Below, one piece after another: positions 1 to 9,312 of a stretch of 64,000 nucleotides of DNA. Origin of the DNA: Zobellia galactanivorans (GTDB lineage: Bacteria; Bacteroidota; Bacteroidia; Flavobacteriales; Flavobacteriaceae); contig NC_015844.1 in assembly GCF_000973105.1 (NCBI RefSeq), positions 1,918,501 through 1,982,500 of the forward strand. Direction: 5' to 3'. Position 1 is the stretch's first letter. Each line of letters begins with the position of its first letter. Both the position numbers and the translations under genes were made by a program. Below the pieces are notes generated by a model. The model did no database searches. It saw only the letters and a list, made by a program, of their open reading frames with translations, and was not told the DNA's origin.

Positions 1-561
1 TAGACCGTGGACCAATAACCAAGCCGTAGTGCGTTTTCCCAGTGCGGAATCCGTTCCTAAAATGGCTAGTTTCAGACAATCTACCTTTTCTATTTCCCCT
101 GTAAAAAAATGGAGTTTATCCCTATCCGGTGTTTTACGTACATCACGTACCCGACAATTATGTTTAGCGGCGATTGCCATCAATGCGGTATCGTTGGTCA
201 AAAAGTCGTGCAGTCCGCTATCTACATTCCAGCCCATTTCCAAGGCTTTGGAAATGGTAGCCTTTGCTTCTTGTGGCAATCTTCCGCCATCGGGAGCCAA
301 ACCGATAACCAGCGACCCAGGGGTATTTCCCGAAGCGCCCAAGGTTTCAATGGCGTCGTCTATCGTTGCAAAAATGGGAATACCATTGGCTTTTCCATCA
401 AGTACTTCGCCCGCATCCCTTGAAGCATAATTTGCATCCAATACGCCCACAATATCGTAACGTTCGGTAAAACGAACCAAGCCGTGTGCTGTTTTTCCAT
501 TAGGGGTATTGAAAGCCCCATCGCAATACACCAGGGCCTTTCCATCAATTGATTTTTTCAT
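1..561 (-). CDS. DUF1611 family protein (DgcN-like), 3' end outside window
   Basis: Only the first 187 codons are present; the frame is still open at base 1. The start is the ATG whose complement lies at 559-561. Residues 1-160 look like the Rossmann-like N-terminal half of DUF1611 proteins. Residues 169-179 (GTDSALGKRTT) are the family's P-loop variant. DUF1611 includes DgcN, described as a D-glutamate N-acetyltransferase, and members often sit beside dipeptide epimerases. The gene lies 10 bp downstream of a PLP enzyme on the same strand, so the two are probably one operon acting on an amino acid. The substrate cannot be told from the sequence. Confidence 0.75.
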   Translation of the reverse strand, partial: MKKSIDGKALVYCDGAFNTPNGKTAHGLVRFTERYDIVGVLDANYASRDAGEVLDGKANGIPIFATIDDAIETLGASGNTPGSLVIGLAPDGGRLPQEAKATISKALEMGWNVDSGLHDFLTNDTALMAIAAKHNCRVRDVRKTPDRDKLHFFTGEIEKVDCLKLAILGTDSALGKRTTAWLLVHGL

Positions 562-571
562 TCTCTTCGTA

Positions 572-1633
572 TTAATTTTTTGCTGTCAGCACCGCAACAA
601 AACGGTCTGGTTCAAAATTCATTTTTTCATCAAGTTCCAGCAATGCTATAAGTCCTGCAGTTGATGCCGGTAAAATGCGAAAACCCTCTTTCTTGGCCAA
701 TAAAGCCGTCATGTCCTTTAATTTTTTATCACTGATATTGTAGGCTTCGCCATCGGATTCCCTTAAGGCATACAGCGCTTCCTCCCCATCAAAACTGTGC
801 CAGTTGATGAGCGGCTCATTGTATTTGGTCTCTTTAATCGTATCGGGATTCAAATCCTTGCAATGGTCCAATCCCTGCAAAAACGATTGAATGATCGGGT
901 TTTTTCTAGAGGATGAGGCCGCTACCATTTTGGGTATTCTAGAAGTTTTCCCTCTCTTGTACAAACTAACGAAACCACGATAGATTCCTGCGAACAAGGT
1001 TCCGTTGGAAACGGGAACGGCACAATACTTGGGCGCATCTCCCAAATCTTCGAAAATTTCCGTTGCAATCTGGGAGTATGCACTAATCTGTAAAGGCGTA
1101 TTCGCCCCGCCCGGGTTGGCATCGTACCAATCATGGGTTTTTGCCAATTCACTGCTTTCCTTTACAACGTCTTCATAACTGCCCGGCCTACGAACGATCT
1201 CTGCCCCCAGTAATTCCATCTCCACCACACGATCGGTATGAAAACTCTCGGGAATATAAATTCTACAAGCAATACCCGCCAAGTTAGCCGCCAAGGCCAC
1301 CGCAACCCCGTAGTTGCCGCAAGTAGCCAAAGACACCATTTCAAACTCCCTTCGGAGGGCATCGTAGATTTGTGCAAAAGCAATTCGGTCTTTTTGGGTG
1401 CCGGTAGGATTATCACCTTCGTACTTGATATAAAGCTGGCGAATATCAAACTCACGTTCGAAGGCTTTGGCACGATGTAGGCCCGTATCGCCCACCTCGA
1501 GATTTATAATATCTTCATACGACTCCAAACGATCAACTAGCGAATTCCTTTTGTCCCTAACAAATTCACTTAGTTTTTTGGTCTCGGAAGACACCTTGTT
1601 TTCTGCGGTTTTCACCCCGTCCCTTAAATCCAT
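572..1633 (-). CDS. Fold-type II PLP-dependent enzyme, threonine synthase-like
   Basis: A 353-residue cytoplasmic enzyme of the threonine synthase/cysteine synthase superfamily. The Schiff-base lysine is K81 in GTQKDR. The phosphate-binding loop is TCGNYG at about 103-108. A serine in PASTAG near the C-terminus is placed to contact the pyridine nitrogen. The length fits lyases and synthases of this fold. It precedes the DUF1611 gene by 10 bp, which suggests amino-acid or D-amino-acid metabolism rather than housekeeping threonine synthesis. Diaminopropionate lyase-like or D-amino-acid dehydratase activity is possible; the exact reaction is not determined. Confidence 0.75.
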   Translation of the reverse strand: MDLRDGVKTAENKVSSETKKLSEFVRDKRNSLVDRLESYEDIINLEVGDTGLHRAKAFEREFDIRQLYIKYEGDNPTGTQKDRIAFAQIYDALRREFEMVSLATCGNYGVAVALAANLAGIACRIYIPESFHTDRVVEMELLGAEIVRRPGSYEDVVKESSELAKTHDWYDANPGGANTPLQISAYSQIATEIFEDLGDAPKYCAVPVSNGTLFAGIYRGFVSLYKRGKTSRIPKMVAASSSRKNPIIQSFLQGLDHCKDLNPDTIKETKYNEPLINWHSFDGEEALYALRESDGEAYNISDKKLKDMTALLAKKEGFRILPASTAGLIALLELDEKMNFEPDRFVAVLTAKN

Positions 1634-1725
1634 TTTTACAGTTTGATGTGGGCAAATACCCTATCAAATGTAATATGTTTTTGGTCACGATGTAAAAAAT
1701 AATTTTAAAATTACACGTCTGAAAA

Positions 1726-2766
1726 TCAATCTTCTACACCAAACTTCTCCATTGTAGTGAGTTCAGGAGAACCTCCTCTACTTCCACATCCTGAAGCTAT
1801 ATATAAATCATCTTTAAAAAGCACTAAGCCACTACCGTGTCTGCCCTCTACCATAGTGGGAAGCGTATGCCATTTATGTGTGTTCAAATCCAAAACCTCA
1901 ACTTCAGCATGTGCTTTTTCCTGCGTTGTAGATTCACCTCCAACAACTATCAATTCATTATTATAAAGTGCAGCGGCATTGCCTGCTCTCGGAGTAGGAA
2001 TATGTTCCGGTAAAGTCTCCCAAGTGTCACTTTTTATATCATAGACATCAACCTCGCCTATGGTGCCCCCAAAAACAGAATTCGGATCAATACCCGAATT
2101 CCTCCCAGCAGGGACATAAATTTTTCCATCCGCTAAAACCGCCTGAAAATGATCCCTTGCACGAGGGGCATCTGCCAGTACTTCCCATTCACCCGTACTG
2201 GGGTCGTAACGGTCCAACCATTTTTTATGGTCTCCTATATGGCCGTTCTTTATTCCGCAGGAAATATAAATTTTGCCTTCGTACAGTACATTTCCCGTAG
2301 AACCCCGTCTTCTTTCCTCAGGAATTTCATCCCCTTTCGACCATTTGTCCGTGGCCGGGTCATAGATATAGATATGCTCCGTGGGGGTTTCTGCAGGATA
2401 TTTGCCTGTTAAAGCCGCAATTAGGTATATTTTATTTTGATAGGTTACGGGTTGAAAATGATGAATTTCAATAGGTGGTTTTGCTCCTTCCGACCATGTC
2501 TGGGTCTTTGTATCATATATGCTCACAGGACGAATATCCCTTCCTCCCAATAAATAGAATTTATCACCTACCCTCACAAATGCCGCCTCATGGCGTGCCA
2601 CGGGCTTACTACCATCTACGGACGCAACTTGCTCCCATTTCATAGTGGGCTTCTGAATGGTTATCTGGTCTACCGGATCTGCTACTTCCGTTTTTTTATC
2701 GGAATGGTTCTTACAAGCCGTGAATAGTAGAACACAACCCCATAAGACCATATATTTTTTGTTCAT
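1726..2766 (-). CDS. Kelch-repeat lipoprotein
   Basis: A 346-residue protein starting with a lipoprotein signal peptide; the lipobox LFTAC puts the lipidated cysteine near residue 18. The rest consists of repeated Kelch blades, each with a hydrophobic strand, a GG or G pair (LLGGRD, VVGGES) and a downstream W (DKWSKG, HKWHTL), spread over about residues 55-340. This predicts a six-bladed beta-propeller on the outer or periplasmic membrane face. Kelch propellers in Bacteroidota bind carbohydrate or act like NanM epimerases, but no catalytic signature was recognised. It lies 38 bp downstream of the rubredoxin gene on the same strand, so read-through is possible, though a role in nitrate metabolism is not evident. 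Confidence 0.75.
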   Translation of the reverse strand: MNKKYMVLWGCVLLFTACKNHSDKKTEVADPVDQITIQKPTMKWEQVASVDGSKPVARHEAAFVRVGDKFYLLGGRDIRPVSIYDTKTQTWSEGAKPPIEIHHFQPVTYQNKIYLIAALTGKYPAETPTEHIYIYDPATDKWSKGDEIPEERRRGSTGNVLYEGKIYISCGIKNGHIGDHKKWLDRYDPSTGEWEVLADAPRARDHFQAVLADGKIYVPAGRNSGIDPNSVFGGTIGEVDVYDIKSDTWETLPEHIPTPRAGNAAALYNNELIVVGGESTTQEKAHAEVEVLDLNTHKWHTLPTMVEGRHGSGLVLFKDDLYIASGCGSRGGSPELTTMEKFGVED

Positions 2767-2804
2767 TTGGAATGATGTTTAGGTTTATCCAAATGTAGCA
2801 AAAA

Positions 2805-4244
2805 TCAGCTTGAGAATTTTAGTTCGGCTTTTTCGAATTGAGATTTAGGAGCTTCACAGACCGAGCAAACATAGGTTTCAGGCAAATCTTCAAACGCCGT
2901 ACCTACAGAAATTTCGGCTATTGAATCGCCATAGAGGGGGTCGTAGACCGTAAAGCACGATTGACATTGATGAATAGTCTTTGTCTCTTGCTCTATAGCC
3001 TTTTTTGGCGCTTCAGTTTTTTCTACCTCTCTACCTAGTTGGTCAAAATACTTTTTACTGAGTTCCATCAACAGACCTGGCAACTCGATTTTATCTACAT
3101 CTTGGGCGTAGGCCAAATATTTTTGGGTATTGGGGTCAAAATTTTCAAAGTGGAGTACGTTGTACGTGGGGCGCACGTCAAAGTCTTTTACAATCGTAGG
3201 CGAACTGTTTTTTTCGATTATGACCGATGCAAAATGAGACCGCTTGCCCACATCGTTGCTAATGCCAAACGTTAATCCGTATGTACTAATATCGTTCTGG
3301 TCAAAACTACGTACCAAGAACTTTTTGAGTTCCAAAGCCTCATTATCGTCTACAGGAAGGTGCCAATTCATTTCCAACTGCGAATGCCTCACATTTATCC
3401 CCCATTGCCCCAAAAACCGTTCTAATGCCTGCCTGCTCTGTTTTTGTATCCCTTTTACGATGAACGATTTCCATGGGGTAATACAAATCTTCCCTATGCT
3501 ATTGTCAAGGCAAAATCCACAAAATTCCTTAAGGAAGGAAAGATCATATCTGTTGTTTCGCCAATACAGGCCCAACCAATATTGATCAAGTCCCATACGG
3601 TTCATACCTTCATAATAAGGGAAGGTCAGGTAGGGAACTTTTAGCTCTTTTTCTATGGTCTTGTTGTTGGTATCCAGGTTTCTGTTCAGGACAAAAAACA
3701 GTTCTTCTACATCTTGAATATCTTCGTAAATACGTTCAATGGCCTTGGAAACGGCAGTAATATCCCAACTATATATCAAAACAGGATAATAGGCCGCTTT
3801 TTCCCAATGGGGCAGTTTAACGTTCAAATACCAATAGTCTTCGTTCTCCGAAGCTATAAAATTCAGGTTACCACTAAAGAGCGGAACCAATCTTTGTTTG
3901 GGGTCGGTGATATTTATTTTTAGTTTGGGCAGAAAATCAAACCCCTCTAAAATATAGAGATAGGTAGAACCTTTTAACCAATGGGTCATATCAAAAATAT
4001 CGGCAGAAACATACGAGCTTACGATATTCTGGTATAGCCTTTCGGTAATGATATTGGTGTTGAACTTTGATATATGCTCCAACTGGCCTTCTTCTACGCC
4101 CTTTAGCGGAAAGAGCAAATCTTGTCTGGACCCGAAGTAGACTTCGCTCAGTCCGGCAGTTTCCAACAGACCAATAATATCCTTAAGCTCCCCTGGTGAG
4201 GTAACCCCTCCTTTTATCAATATACGGTGCAGATCATCGTTCAT
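2805..4244 (-). CDS. Nitrite-reductase-like protein with C-terminal rubredoxin domain
   Basis: A 479-residue protein. Residues about 5-45 match the ferredoxin-like half-domain of nitrite/sulfite reductases (a GG turn, then a helix, then a [12 protein letters not shown] strand). A second copy lies at about 228-270 ([14 protein letters not shown]). The C-X5-C and C-X3-C pairs that hold siroheme/[4Fe-4S] in NirA or CysI are absent, so the body is a non-catalytic NirA-like fold. The C-terminus is a rubredoxin: C427, C430, C460 and C463 have the classic CX2C-X29-CX2C spacing. It starts 12 bp after the fused nitrate reductase, so co-transcription is likely. I infer a role in electron delivery or assembly for nitrate reduction. 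Confidence 0.7.
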   Translation of the reverse strand: MNDDLHRILIKGGVTSPGELKDIIGLLETAGLSEVYFGSRQDLLFPLKGVEEGQLEHISKFNTNIITERLYQNIVSSYVSADIFDMTHWLKGSTYLYILEGFDFLPKLKINITDPKQRLVPLFSGNLNFIASENEDYWYLNVKLPHWEKAAYYPVLIYSWDITAVSKAIERIYEDIQDVEELFFVLNRNLDTNNKTIEKELKVPYLTFPYYEGMNRMGLDQYWLGLYWRNNRYDLSFLKEFCGFCLDNSIGKICITPWKSFIVKGIQKQSRQALERFLGQWGINVRHSQLEMNWHLPVDDNEALELKKFLVRSFDQNDISTYGLTFGISNDVGKRSHFASVIIEKNSSPTIVKDFDVRPTYNVLHFENFDPNTQKYLAYAQDVDKIELPGLLMELSKKYFDQLGREVEKTEAPKKAIEQETKTIHQCQSCFTVYDPLYGDSIAEISVGTAFEDLPETYVCSVCEAPKSQFEKAELKFSS

Positions 4245-4256
4245 AATCCCGATTTT

Positions 4257-7200
4257 TTAATTTGCTAATTGTAGTTGTTTGTTCATTATGGCCTTTACTT
4301 CCGGTTTACAGCTACCACAGCCTAATCCTGCCCCGGTTTCCGAACACAATGCGTTAAATTCGGAGCAACCACCGGCTATAGCATCAATAATATTGCCTTC
4401 ACCCACTTGGCTGCAAGAACAGACCATTTTTCCTTTTAAAGGAATAGCGGTCGTTGCTCCCCTAAGCAACTCGTTTCGCTTCTCCGATAGTTCAATTTCT
4501 TCCTCTATCAGACGTTTAAACTCGGCGAACTCATTCTTATCGCCCATTAATATGGCTCCTTTTAACGTATCGTCTTTAACGATGCATTTTTTGTAGAAGC
4601 GCTTGCTGACATCCATCAAAATAATCTCTTCGTAACTACTATCTCCCGAAGGCGCATTTACCATACCGATACTACAGAGGTCAAGATTTTCGAACTTCAG
4701 GATATTCATAAGGACGGAGCCGTTATAAATGCTGCCATAATCGCCTAAAATATAGTTGGCGGCAATATCTGCCTGTTGTTCCGCAGCCGATGTTATTCCG
4801 AAAAGCGAGTTATTGAACTCCGCTATTTCACCCAAGGCAAAAATAGATGGGTCGCTGGTCTGTAAGTATGAATTGACAATTACCCCACGTCTGGTATTCA
4901 AATCGGCTTTTTTTGCCAATTCAATATTGGGCCTTGTTCCTATAGCGTAAACAATGGCATTACATTGAATGGTTCTTCCTGTTTTTAGGTTCACCAGTAA
5001 GCGAAACGGATTCTCTTTTTCCTCAAAAACAGTACTTACCTCACTATCAAAATACAGGTTGATGTTTCTTTCGAAAACATCTTCGGCCAAAAGACGACTA
5101 GCCACACTATCCAACTGACGTTCCATAAGGCGTGGTGCCCTTTGTACGATGCTTATATTGATGTCTATCTTTTTAAGTGCGGCGGCCAACTCCAAACCTA
5201 GCAAACCGCCACCGACAATCACTACATGTTGTTCGTTTGCCGGAAGTCCTGTTTTTTGTAGGTATTGCTTCAATTTATCGGCATCGCCGCGTTCACGCAT
5301 GGTAAAACGACCGGGAAGGTCTATTTGTACCTCACTGGGCACAAAGGCACGGCTTCCTGTGGCCATTATGAGCAAATCATACGAATGAATCAATCCGTCA
5401 CTATCGGTAACCTGCTTCATCGATGTATTTACATCACTGATCCCAATCCCTGAGTGCAAGTTCACGTTCAGCTTTTGTAATTCTCCTGACTTTAGCTTCT
5501 CCAAAGCTTCCCAAGAAAGCTCATCACTTACATATTCAGGCAACAGAACCCGATTGTAAAAAGGGTCTTTCTCCTTGGAAAACACATGCAATTCGTCCTT
5601 TTTATTTTTTTCCCGATACGACTGAATAAAACGATACGCGGCCGCACCGGCCCCGACAACAATGATTTTCTGAACAGGTTTTACAAACTTCTCAACCTGA
5701 ACGGCACAGTATTTAAAATCGGGTTCTTTGGAGACTGGGTCAACGAGGTCGTTGGTAAGGTTATTGGCCCTACCAAAATCATTGTTCAATACTTTCCCCC
5801 AGTGCATCGGCAGAAAAACAACGCGTTCGCGAATATCAAAATTGATCTTTACCTTCACCTGTACTTCGCCCCTTCTACTCTTAATGACCGCGACATCCCC
5901 TTCTTTTAACTTTCGCAGATAGGCGTCTACCTTGTTCATCTCTAGGTAGGGTTGCGGAATATGGGTCAGCAAACGTTTTACTTTTCCGGTTTTGGTTCGG
6001 GTATGCCATTGATCTCTTACCCTTCCTGTATTCAATACCAAAGGAAAATCAATATCGGTTTCCTCAGATTTATTGTAGAGACTCTGTGGCGCATTAAAGT
6101 GGGCCCTTTTATCGTTGGTATGAAAGTTGAAATCCGTAAACAAGCGCGGCGTACCCGGATGGGTTTTGTGGGGAACCGGCCATTGGAAACTTCCTTCATT
6201 TTTCAGGCGTTCGTGAGATAGACCCGTAATATCTATGTTGGTACCTTTGGTCAAAAGACAGTGCTCGTCATACACTTCGCTAGCATTGTTATAATCAAAA
6301 CCTTCGTAACCCATGGCCTGGGCAAAGCGCCAAAGAATTTCGGCGTCGGGCAAGGCCTCTCCCGGAGCATCGATAACTTTGGGCAAATAACTGATGCGTC
6401 TTTCAGAATTCGTCATGGTACCTTCCTTTTCCAACCAGCCTGCCGCAGGCAATAGAAGATCGGCAAATTTTGTGGTTTCGGAATTATGACTAATATCTTG
6501 AACGACTACAAATGCCGCGTTTTTAAGCGCTTTTTCAACCTTCTTTACGTTGGGCATACTCACTGCGGGATTCGTACAAATAATCCAAATTGCCTTTAAT
6601 TTCCCGCTCTCCAGGGCATCGAACATTTCCGTTGCGGTATAGCCCGGTTCGGATTTGATTTCCTTCCCTCCCCAAAAATCGGAGACTTCCTTCCGGTGCT
6701 GCGGATTGCCCAAATCTTTATGCGCTGCCAAAAGGCTTGCCATGCCCCCTACTTCACGACCGCCCATAGCGTTGGGCTGGCCTGTTAGCGAAAATGGCCC
6801 ACAACCAGGTTTTCCTATTTGTCCCGTTAACAAGGACAGGTTCAACAAAGACACGTTTTTTGACACCCCGATCACGCTTTGATTGAGTCCCATCGTCCAC
6901 ATGCTGATAAACTTATTGGCATCGCCAATATACTGGGCCGCCTTTCGGATATCGGCAATGGGCACTCCACATTTTTCGGCCGCTTGGCGAAGTGAAAGCG
7001 TAAAGGCACTCTCTTTACACGCATCGAAATTGGAAGTATGTTTTTTAATGAAATTCTTATCTATTTTTTTCTTTTCGATGAGCCATCTCGCTATGGCATT
7101 GAAAAGAATGACATCGGTACCCGGAAGGATTTGTAAATGCAAATCGGCCGAGGCACAAGTCTGTGTTTTTCGGGGGTCTACAACTATAATCTTTACGTTG

Positions 7201-7787
7201 GGGTTCTCTTCTTTATGTTTCTCCAGGCGTCTATAAAGAATAGGGTGGCACCAGGCGGGGTTGGCTCCGGCGATCAAAAAACAATCGGCCAGTTCTATAT
7301 CTTCATAGGAAATGGGTACGGAGTCTTCGCCCAAGGCTTTTTTATAGCCCACAACCGCAGAACTCATACATAGGCGACTGTTGGTATCTACATTGTTCGT
7401 TCCTATAAAGCCCTTGGTAATCTTATTCACCAAATAGTATTCTTCGGTAAGGCATTGCCCTGACACGTAGAAACCGACACTATCGGGTCCGTGTTTGGCA
7501 ATGATACTTTTAAAAACGGCGGCGGCACGCTCAAAAGCCGTATCCCAGCTTACTTTTTGCAGGGGATGGTTCCTACTCCATCGCATTTCCGGATGCATAA
7601 TCCGGTCACTGGTATCTTGGGCAACATAATTCAGGTTTCTCCCCTTAGAGCAGAGCATGCCCTTATTGGAAGGATATTCCGGATCACCGTCTACCTCTAT
7701 CTTTCCTTTATGGTCTACATCTACCAGTATACCGCAACCTACGCCACAATAGGAACAAACGGTCTTATGTGTTTTCTTTTTTAACAT
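4257..7787 (-). CDS. nasC: Assimilatory nitrate reductase fused to NAD(P)H-dependent FAD reductase (NasC-NasB fusion)
   Basis: A 1176-residue cytoplasmic enzyme reducing nitrate to nitrite. The first part is a bis-MGD nitrate reductase: [4Fe-4S] ligands C11, C14, C18 and C46, K48, and the probable Mo ligand C140 in NSRLC. From about residue 705 (KIIVVGAGAAAY) there is a NirB/NasB-type two-Rossmann FAD/NAD(P)H oxidoreductase with VVIVGGGLLGLELA as the pyridine-nucleotide motif. From about 1118 there is a BFD-type [2Fe-2S] domain (CSCSQ...GCGSCKP). In most bacteria the catalytic and reductase parts are separate subunits. I chose the ATG at 7787, with AGGA ahead of it and 10 residues before C11; a longer in-frame start at 7832 exists. 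A perfect TACGTA palindrome lies 56 bp upstream. Confidence 0.9.
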   Translation of the reverse strand: MLKKKTHKTVCSYCGVGCGILVDVDHKGKIEVDGDPEYPSNKGMLCSKGRNLNYVAQDTSDRIMHPEMRWSRNHPLQKVSWDTAFERAAAVFKSIIAKHGPDSVGFYVSGQCLTEEYYLVNKITKGFIGTNNVDTNSRLCMSSAVVGYKKALGEDSVPISYEDIELADCFLIAGANPAWCHPILYRRLEKHKEENPNVKIIVVDPRKTQTCASADLHLQILPGTDVILFNAIARWLIEKKKIDKNFIKKHTSNFDACKESAFTLSLRQAAEKCGVPIADIRKAAQYIGDANKFISMWTMGLNQSVIGVSKNVSLLNLSLLTGQIGKPGCGPFSLTGQPNAMGGREVGGMASLLAAHKDLGNPQHRKEVSDFWGGKEIKSEPGYTATEMFDALESGKLKAIWIICTNPAVSMPNVKKVEKALKNAAFVVVQDISHNSETTKFADLLLPAAGWLEKEGTMTNSERRISYLPKVIDAPGEALPDAEILWRFAQAMGYEGFDYNNASEVYDEHCLLTKGTNIDITGLSHERLKNEGSFQWPVPHKTHPGTPRLFTDFNFHTNDKRAHFNAPQSLYNKSEETDIDFPLVLNTGRVRDQWHTRTKTGKVKRLLTHIPQPYLEMNKVDAYLRKLKEGDVAVIKSRRGEVQVKVKINFDIRERVVFLPMHWGKVLNNDFGRANNLTNDLVDPVSKEPDFKYCAVQVEKFVKPVQKIIVVGAGAAAYRFIQSYREKNKKDELHVFSKEKDPFYNRVLLPEYVSDELSWEALEKLKSGELQKLNVNLHSGIGISDVNTSMKQVTDSDGLIHSYDLLIMATGSRAFVPSEVQIDLPGRFTMRERGDADKLKQYLQKTGLPANEQHVVIVGGGLLGLELAAALKKIDINISIVQRAPRLMERQLDSVASRLLAEDVFERNINLYFDSEVSTVFEEKENPFRLLVNLKTGRTIQCNAIVYAIGTRPNIELAKKADLNTRRGVIVNSYLQTSDPSIFALGEIAEFNNSLFGITSAAEQQADIAANYILGDYGSIYNGSVLMNILKFENLDLCSIGMVNAPSGDSSYEEIILMDVSKRFYKKCIVKDDTLKGAILMGDKNEFAEFKRLIEEEIELSEKRNELLRGATTAIPLKGKMVCSCSQVGEGNIIDAIAGGCSEFNALCSETGAGLGCGSCKPEVKAIMNKQLQLAN

Positions 7788-7842
7788 TGCTTTTTCCTTT
7801 CTGGTACCAAGCACCAAAATTCGATACAGCAAGTTAGAAAAT

Positions 7843-7858
7843 TACGTATTTATACGTA
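7843..7858. promoter_or_regulatory. TACGTA-N4-TACGTA operator in front of nitrate reductase
   Basis: The 16 bp read TACGTATTTATACGTA, a perfect inverted repeat with two TACGTA half-sites. Its core ACGTA-N4-TACGT has the spacing of FNR/CRP-type sites. It ends 56 bp before the chosen nitrate reductase start. The same 16 bp occur in front of nirB at 19262-19277. Confidence 0.7.
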
Positions 7859-7930
7859 GTGTTTTTTTCGTAATAGTTTGAGGTTTTAATCGTACATCAA
7901 CAAAAAAAGCCGCTTTTCACTAGTTTTCGA

Positions 7931-9274
7931 TCAATGGCACAAGATGCGGCCCCAACATGGAGGAACTTCAACATAAAGTCCTGTTTTGTCAGACGTAAGG
8001 CTATATTCCGGACTGAGCAAATCCGTAAGGACCATTGCTGACGGTTCCTTAAAGGGGATGTGTATACGTGCCGACCTGTTTGAAGCATTAACGACGACTA
8101 CGACCGTCTTGTTATCACTTTTTCTAGAGAAAGCATAGTATTGCCCGGTGACCAACAAAGTCTGGTAGGAGCCTTTAACCAAGGCTTCGCTACTTTTACG
8201 TGCCACTATAAATTGCTTTATGGCCCCTAATAATTTTGGATGCTTGGCCAGCTTCCCGAGGTCATTCCGTTTTACCGATGGACGCAATAATTCATCACTA
8301 TGGAGAGATTTCCTCCCTTCAAAGCCCCACTCGCTTCCGTAGTAAATAGCTGGTATTCCTGGCAACGTAAACAGTAGAAGGTACAATGGAAATAAATGCT
8401 CAGGTTTCTTCAAGCTACTGGCGGCCCGGTCAACATCGTGATTGTCTACAAAGGAATAGAGGGCCCGATTTTTATAAACTCCCTTAGGACCGAAATCTTC
8501 TTCCACCGTTTCGGATATTTTACCGAAATCCTTTAGATTGAAGCTTTCATAAATAGGGGTATGATAATCATAATTGGTAACGGAATCTAACATAAAGGGA
8601 TTTACCCACCGATTGTAATCGCCATGTACCACCTCTCCCATTAACCAGAAGTTGGGGTTTTCCCTTTTACAAAAAAGGGCCAGTTCTTTCATAAAGTCGA
8701 AATCCAATACATCTGCAGTGTCCAAACGCAGGCCATCGATCTTATAAGTGTCTATCCACTTTTTAACGGCCCCAAAGAGGTAGTCACGCACTTCCTTGTT
8801 GGCAAGGTTCAATTTTACCAATTCATAGTGACCTGCCCAAGTATCATAGGTAAAGGGATCTTTTAGGGGACTACGTTTCCTAAAATTCACATTTGAAAAC
8901 CATTCGGTATATTTTGAGTGCTTCCCCCATTCCTGAAGGTCTTTAAAAGCGAAGAAATCCCTTCCCACATGGTTGAACACGCCGTCCAAAACCACTTGTA
9001 TACCCAACTCATGGGCCTTCTCTACGAAAGCGATTAACGCAGTATCGTCGCCCAATCTACGGTCAACCTTATAATAGTCCCTAGTATCGTAGCCATGGGT
9101 TGATGATTCAAACACCGGACCGATATAAAGTGCGTTGCACCCTAGATCTACCATATGCTCCAGCCATATATGAAGCTCCGAAAACCGATTAACCGGAGCG
9201 GCCGTGAAATTATTGCTTCTATCAGCACCGAGAAGCCCTAAGGGATAAATATGATAAAAAATGGCGCAATCCAT
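7931..9274 (-). CDS. Cytoplasmic GH13 alpha-amylase-family glycosidase
   Basis: A 447-residue (beta/alpha)8 glycosidase without signal peptide. All GH13 regions are visible: DGVFNHV, GLRLDTAD with nucleophile D185, GEVVHG with acid/base E214, and FVDNHD with D280. The C-terminus has the usual beta-sandwich. The size and N-terminus (YHIYPLG) resemble small maltogenic amylase/neopullulanase-like enzymes that act on maltodextrins. The frame opens with a TTG at 9283, but the ATG at 9274 (MDCAIFYHIYP) fits the domain start. It follows the NarL-type regulator by about 38 bp on the same strand and may be co-transcribed with it. Its presence inside a nitrate cluster is unexplained. Confidence 0.88.
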   Translation of the reverse strand: MDCAIFYHIYPLGLLGADRSNNFTAAPVNRFSELHIWLEHMVDLGCNALYIGPVFESSTHGYDTRDYYKVDRRLGDDTALIAFVEKAHELGIQVVLDGVFNHVGRDFFAFKDLQEWGKHSKYTEWFSNVNFRKRSPLKDPFTYDTWAGHYELVKLNLANKEVRDYLFGAVKKWIDTYKIDGLRLDTADVLDFDFMKELALFCKRENPNFWLMGEVVHGDYNRWVNPFMLDSVTNYDYHTPIYESFNLKDFGKISETVEEDFGPKGVYKNRALYSFVDNHDVDRAASSLKKPEHLFPLYLLLFTLPGIPAIYYGSEWGFEGRKSLHSDELLRPSVKRNDLGKLAKHPKLLGAIKQFIVARKSSEALVKGSYQTLLVTGQYYAFSRKSDNKTVVVVVNASNRSARIHIPFKEPSAMVLTDLLSPEYSLTSDKTGLYVEVPPCWGRILCH

Positions 9275-9312
9275 ATTCGGCAAGACTACTGGGCAAGTTT
9301 AAAACAGCGGTA

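Noticed and set aside
4257-7787. Respiratory or periplasmic nitrate reductase (Nar/Nap) interpretation
   Set aside because: No Tat signal, no NarH/NarI or NapB partners; the FAD/NAD(P)H fusion, NirBD and siroheme genes indicate assimilation.
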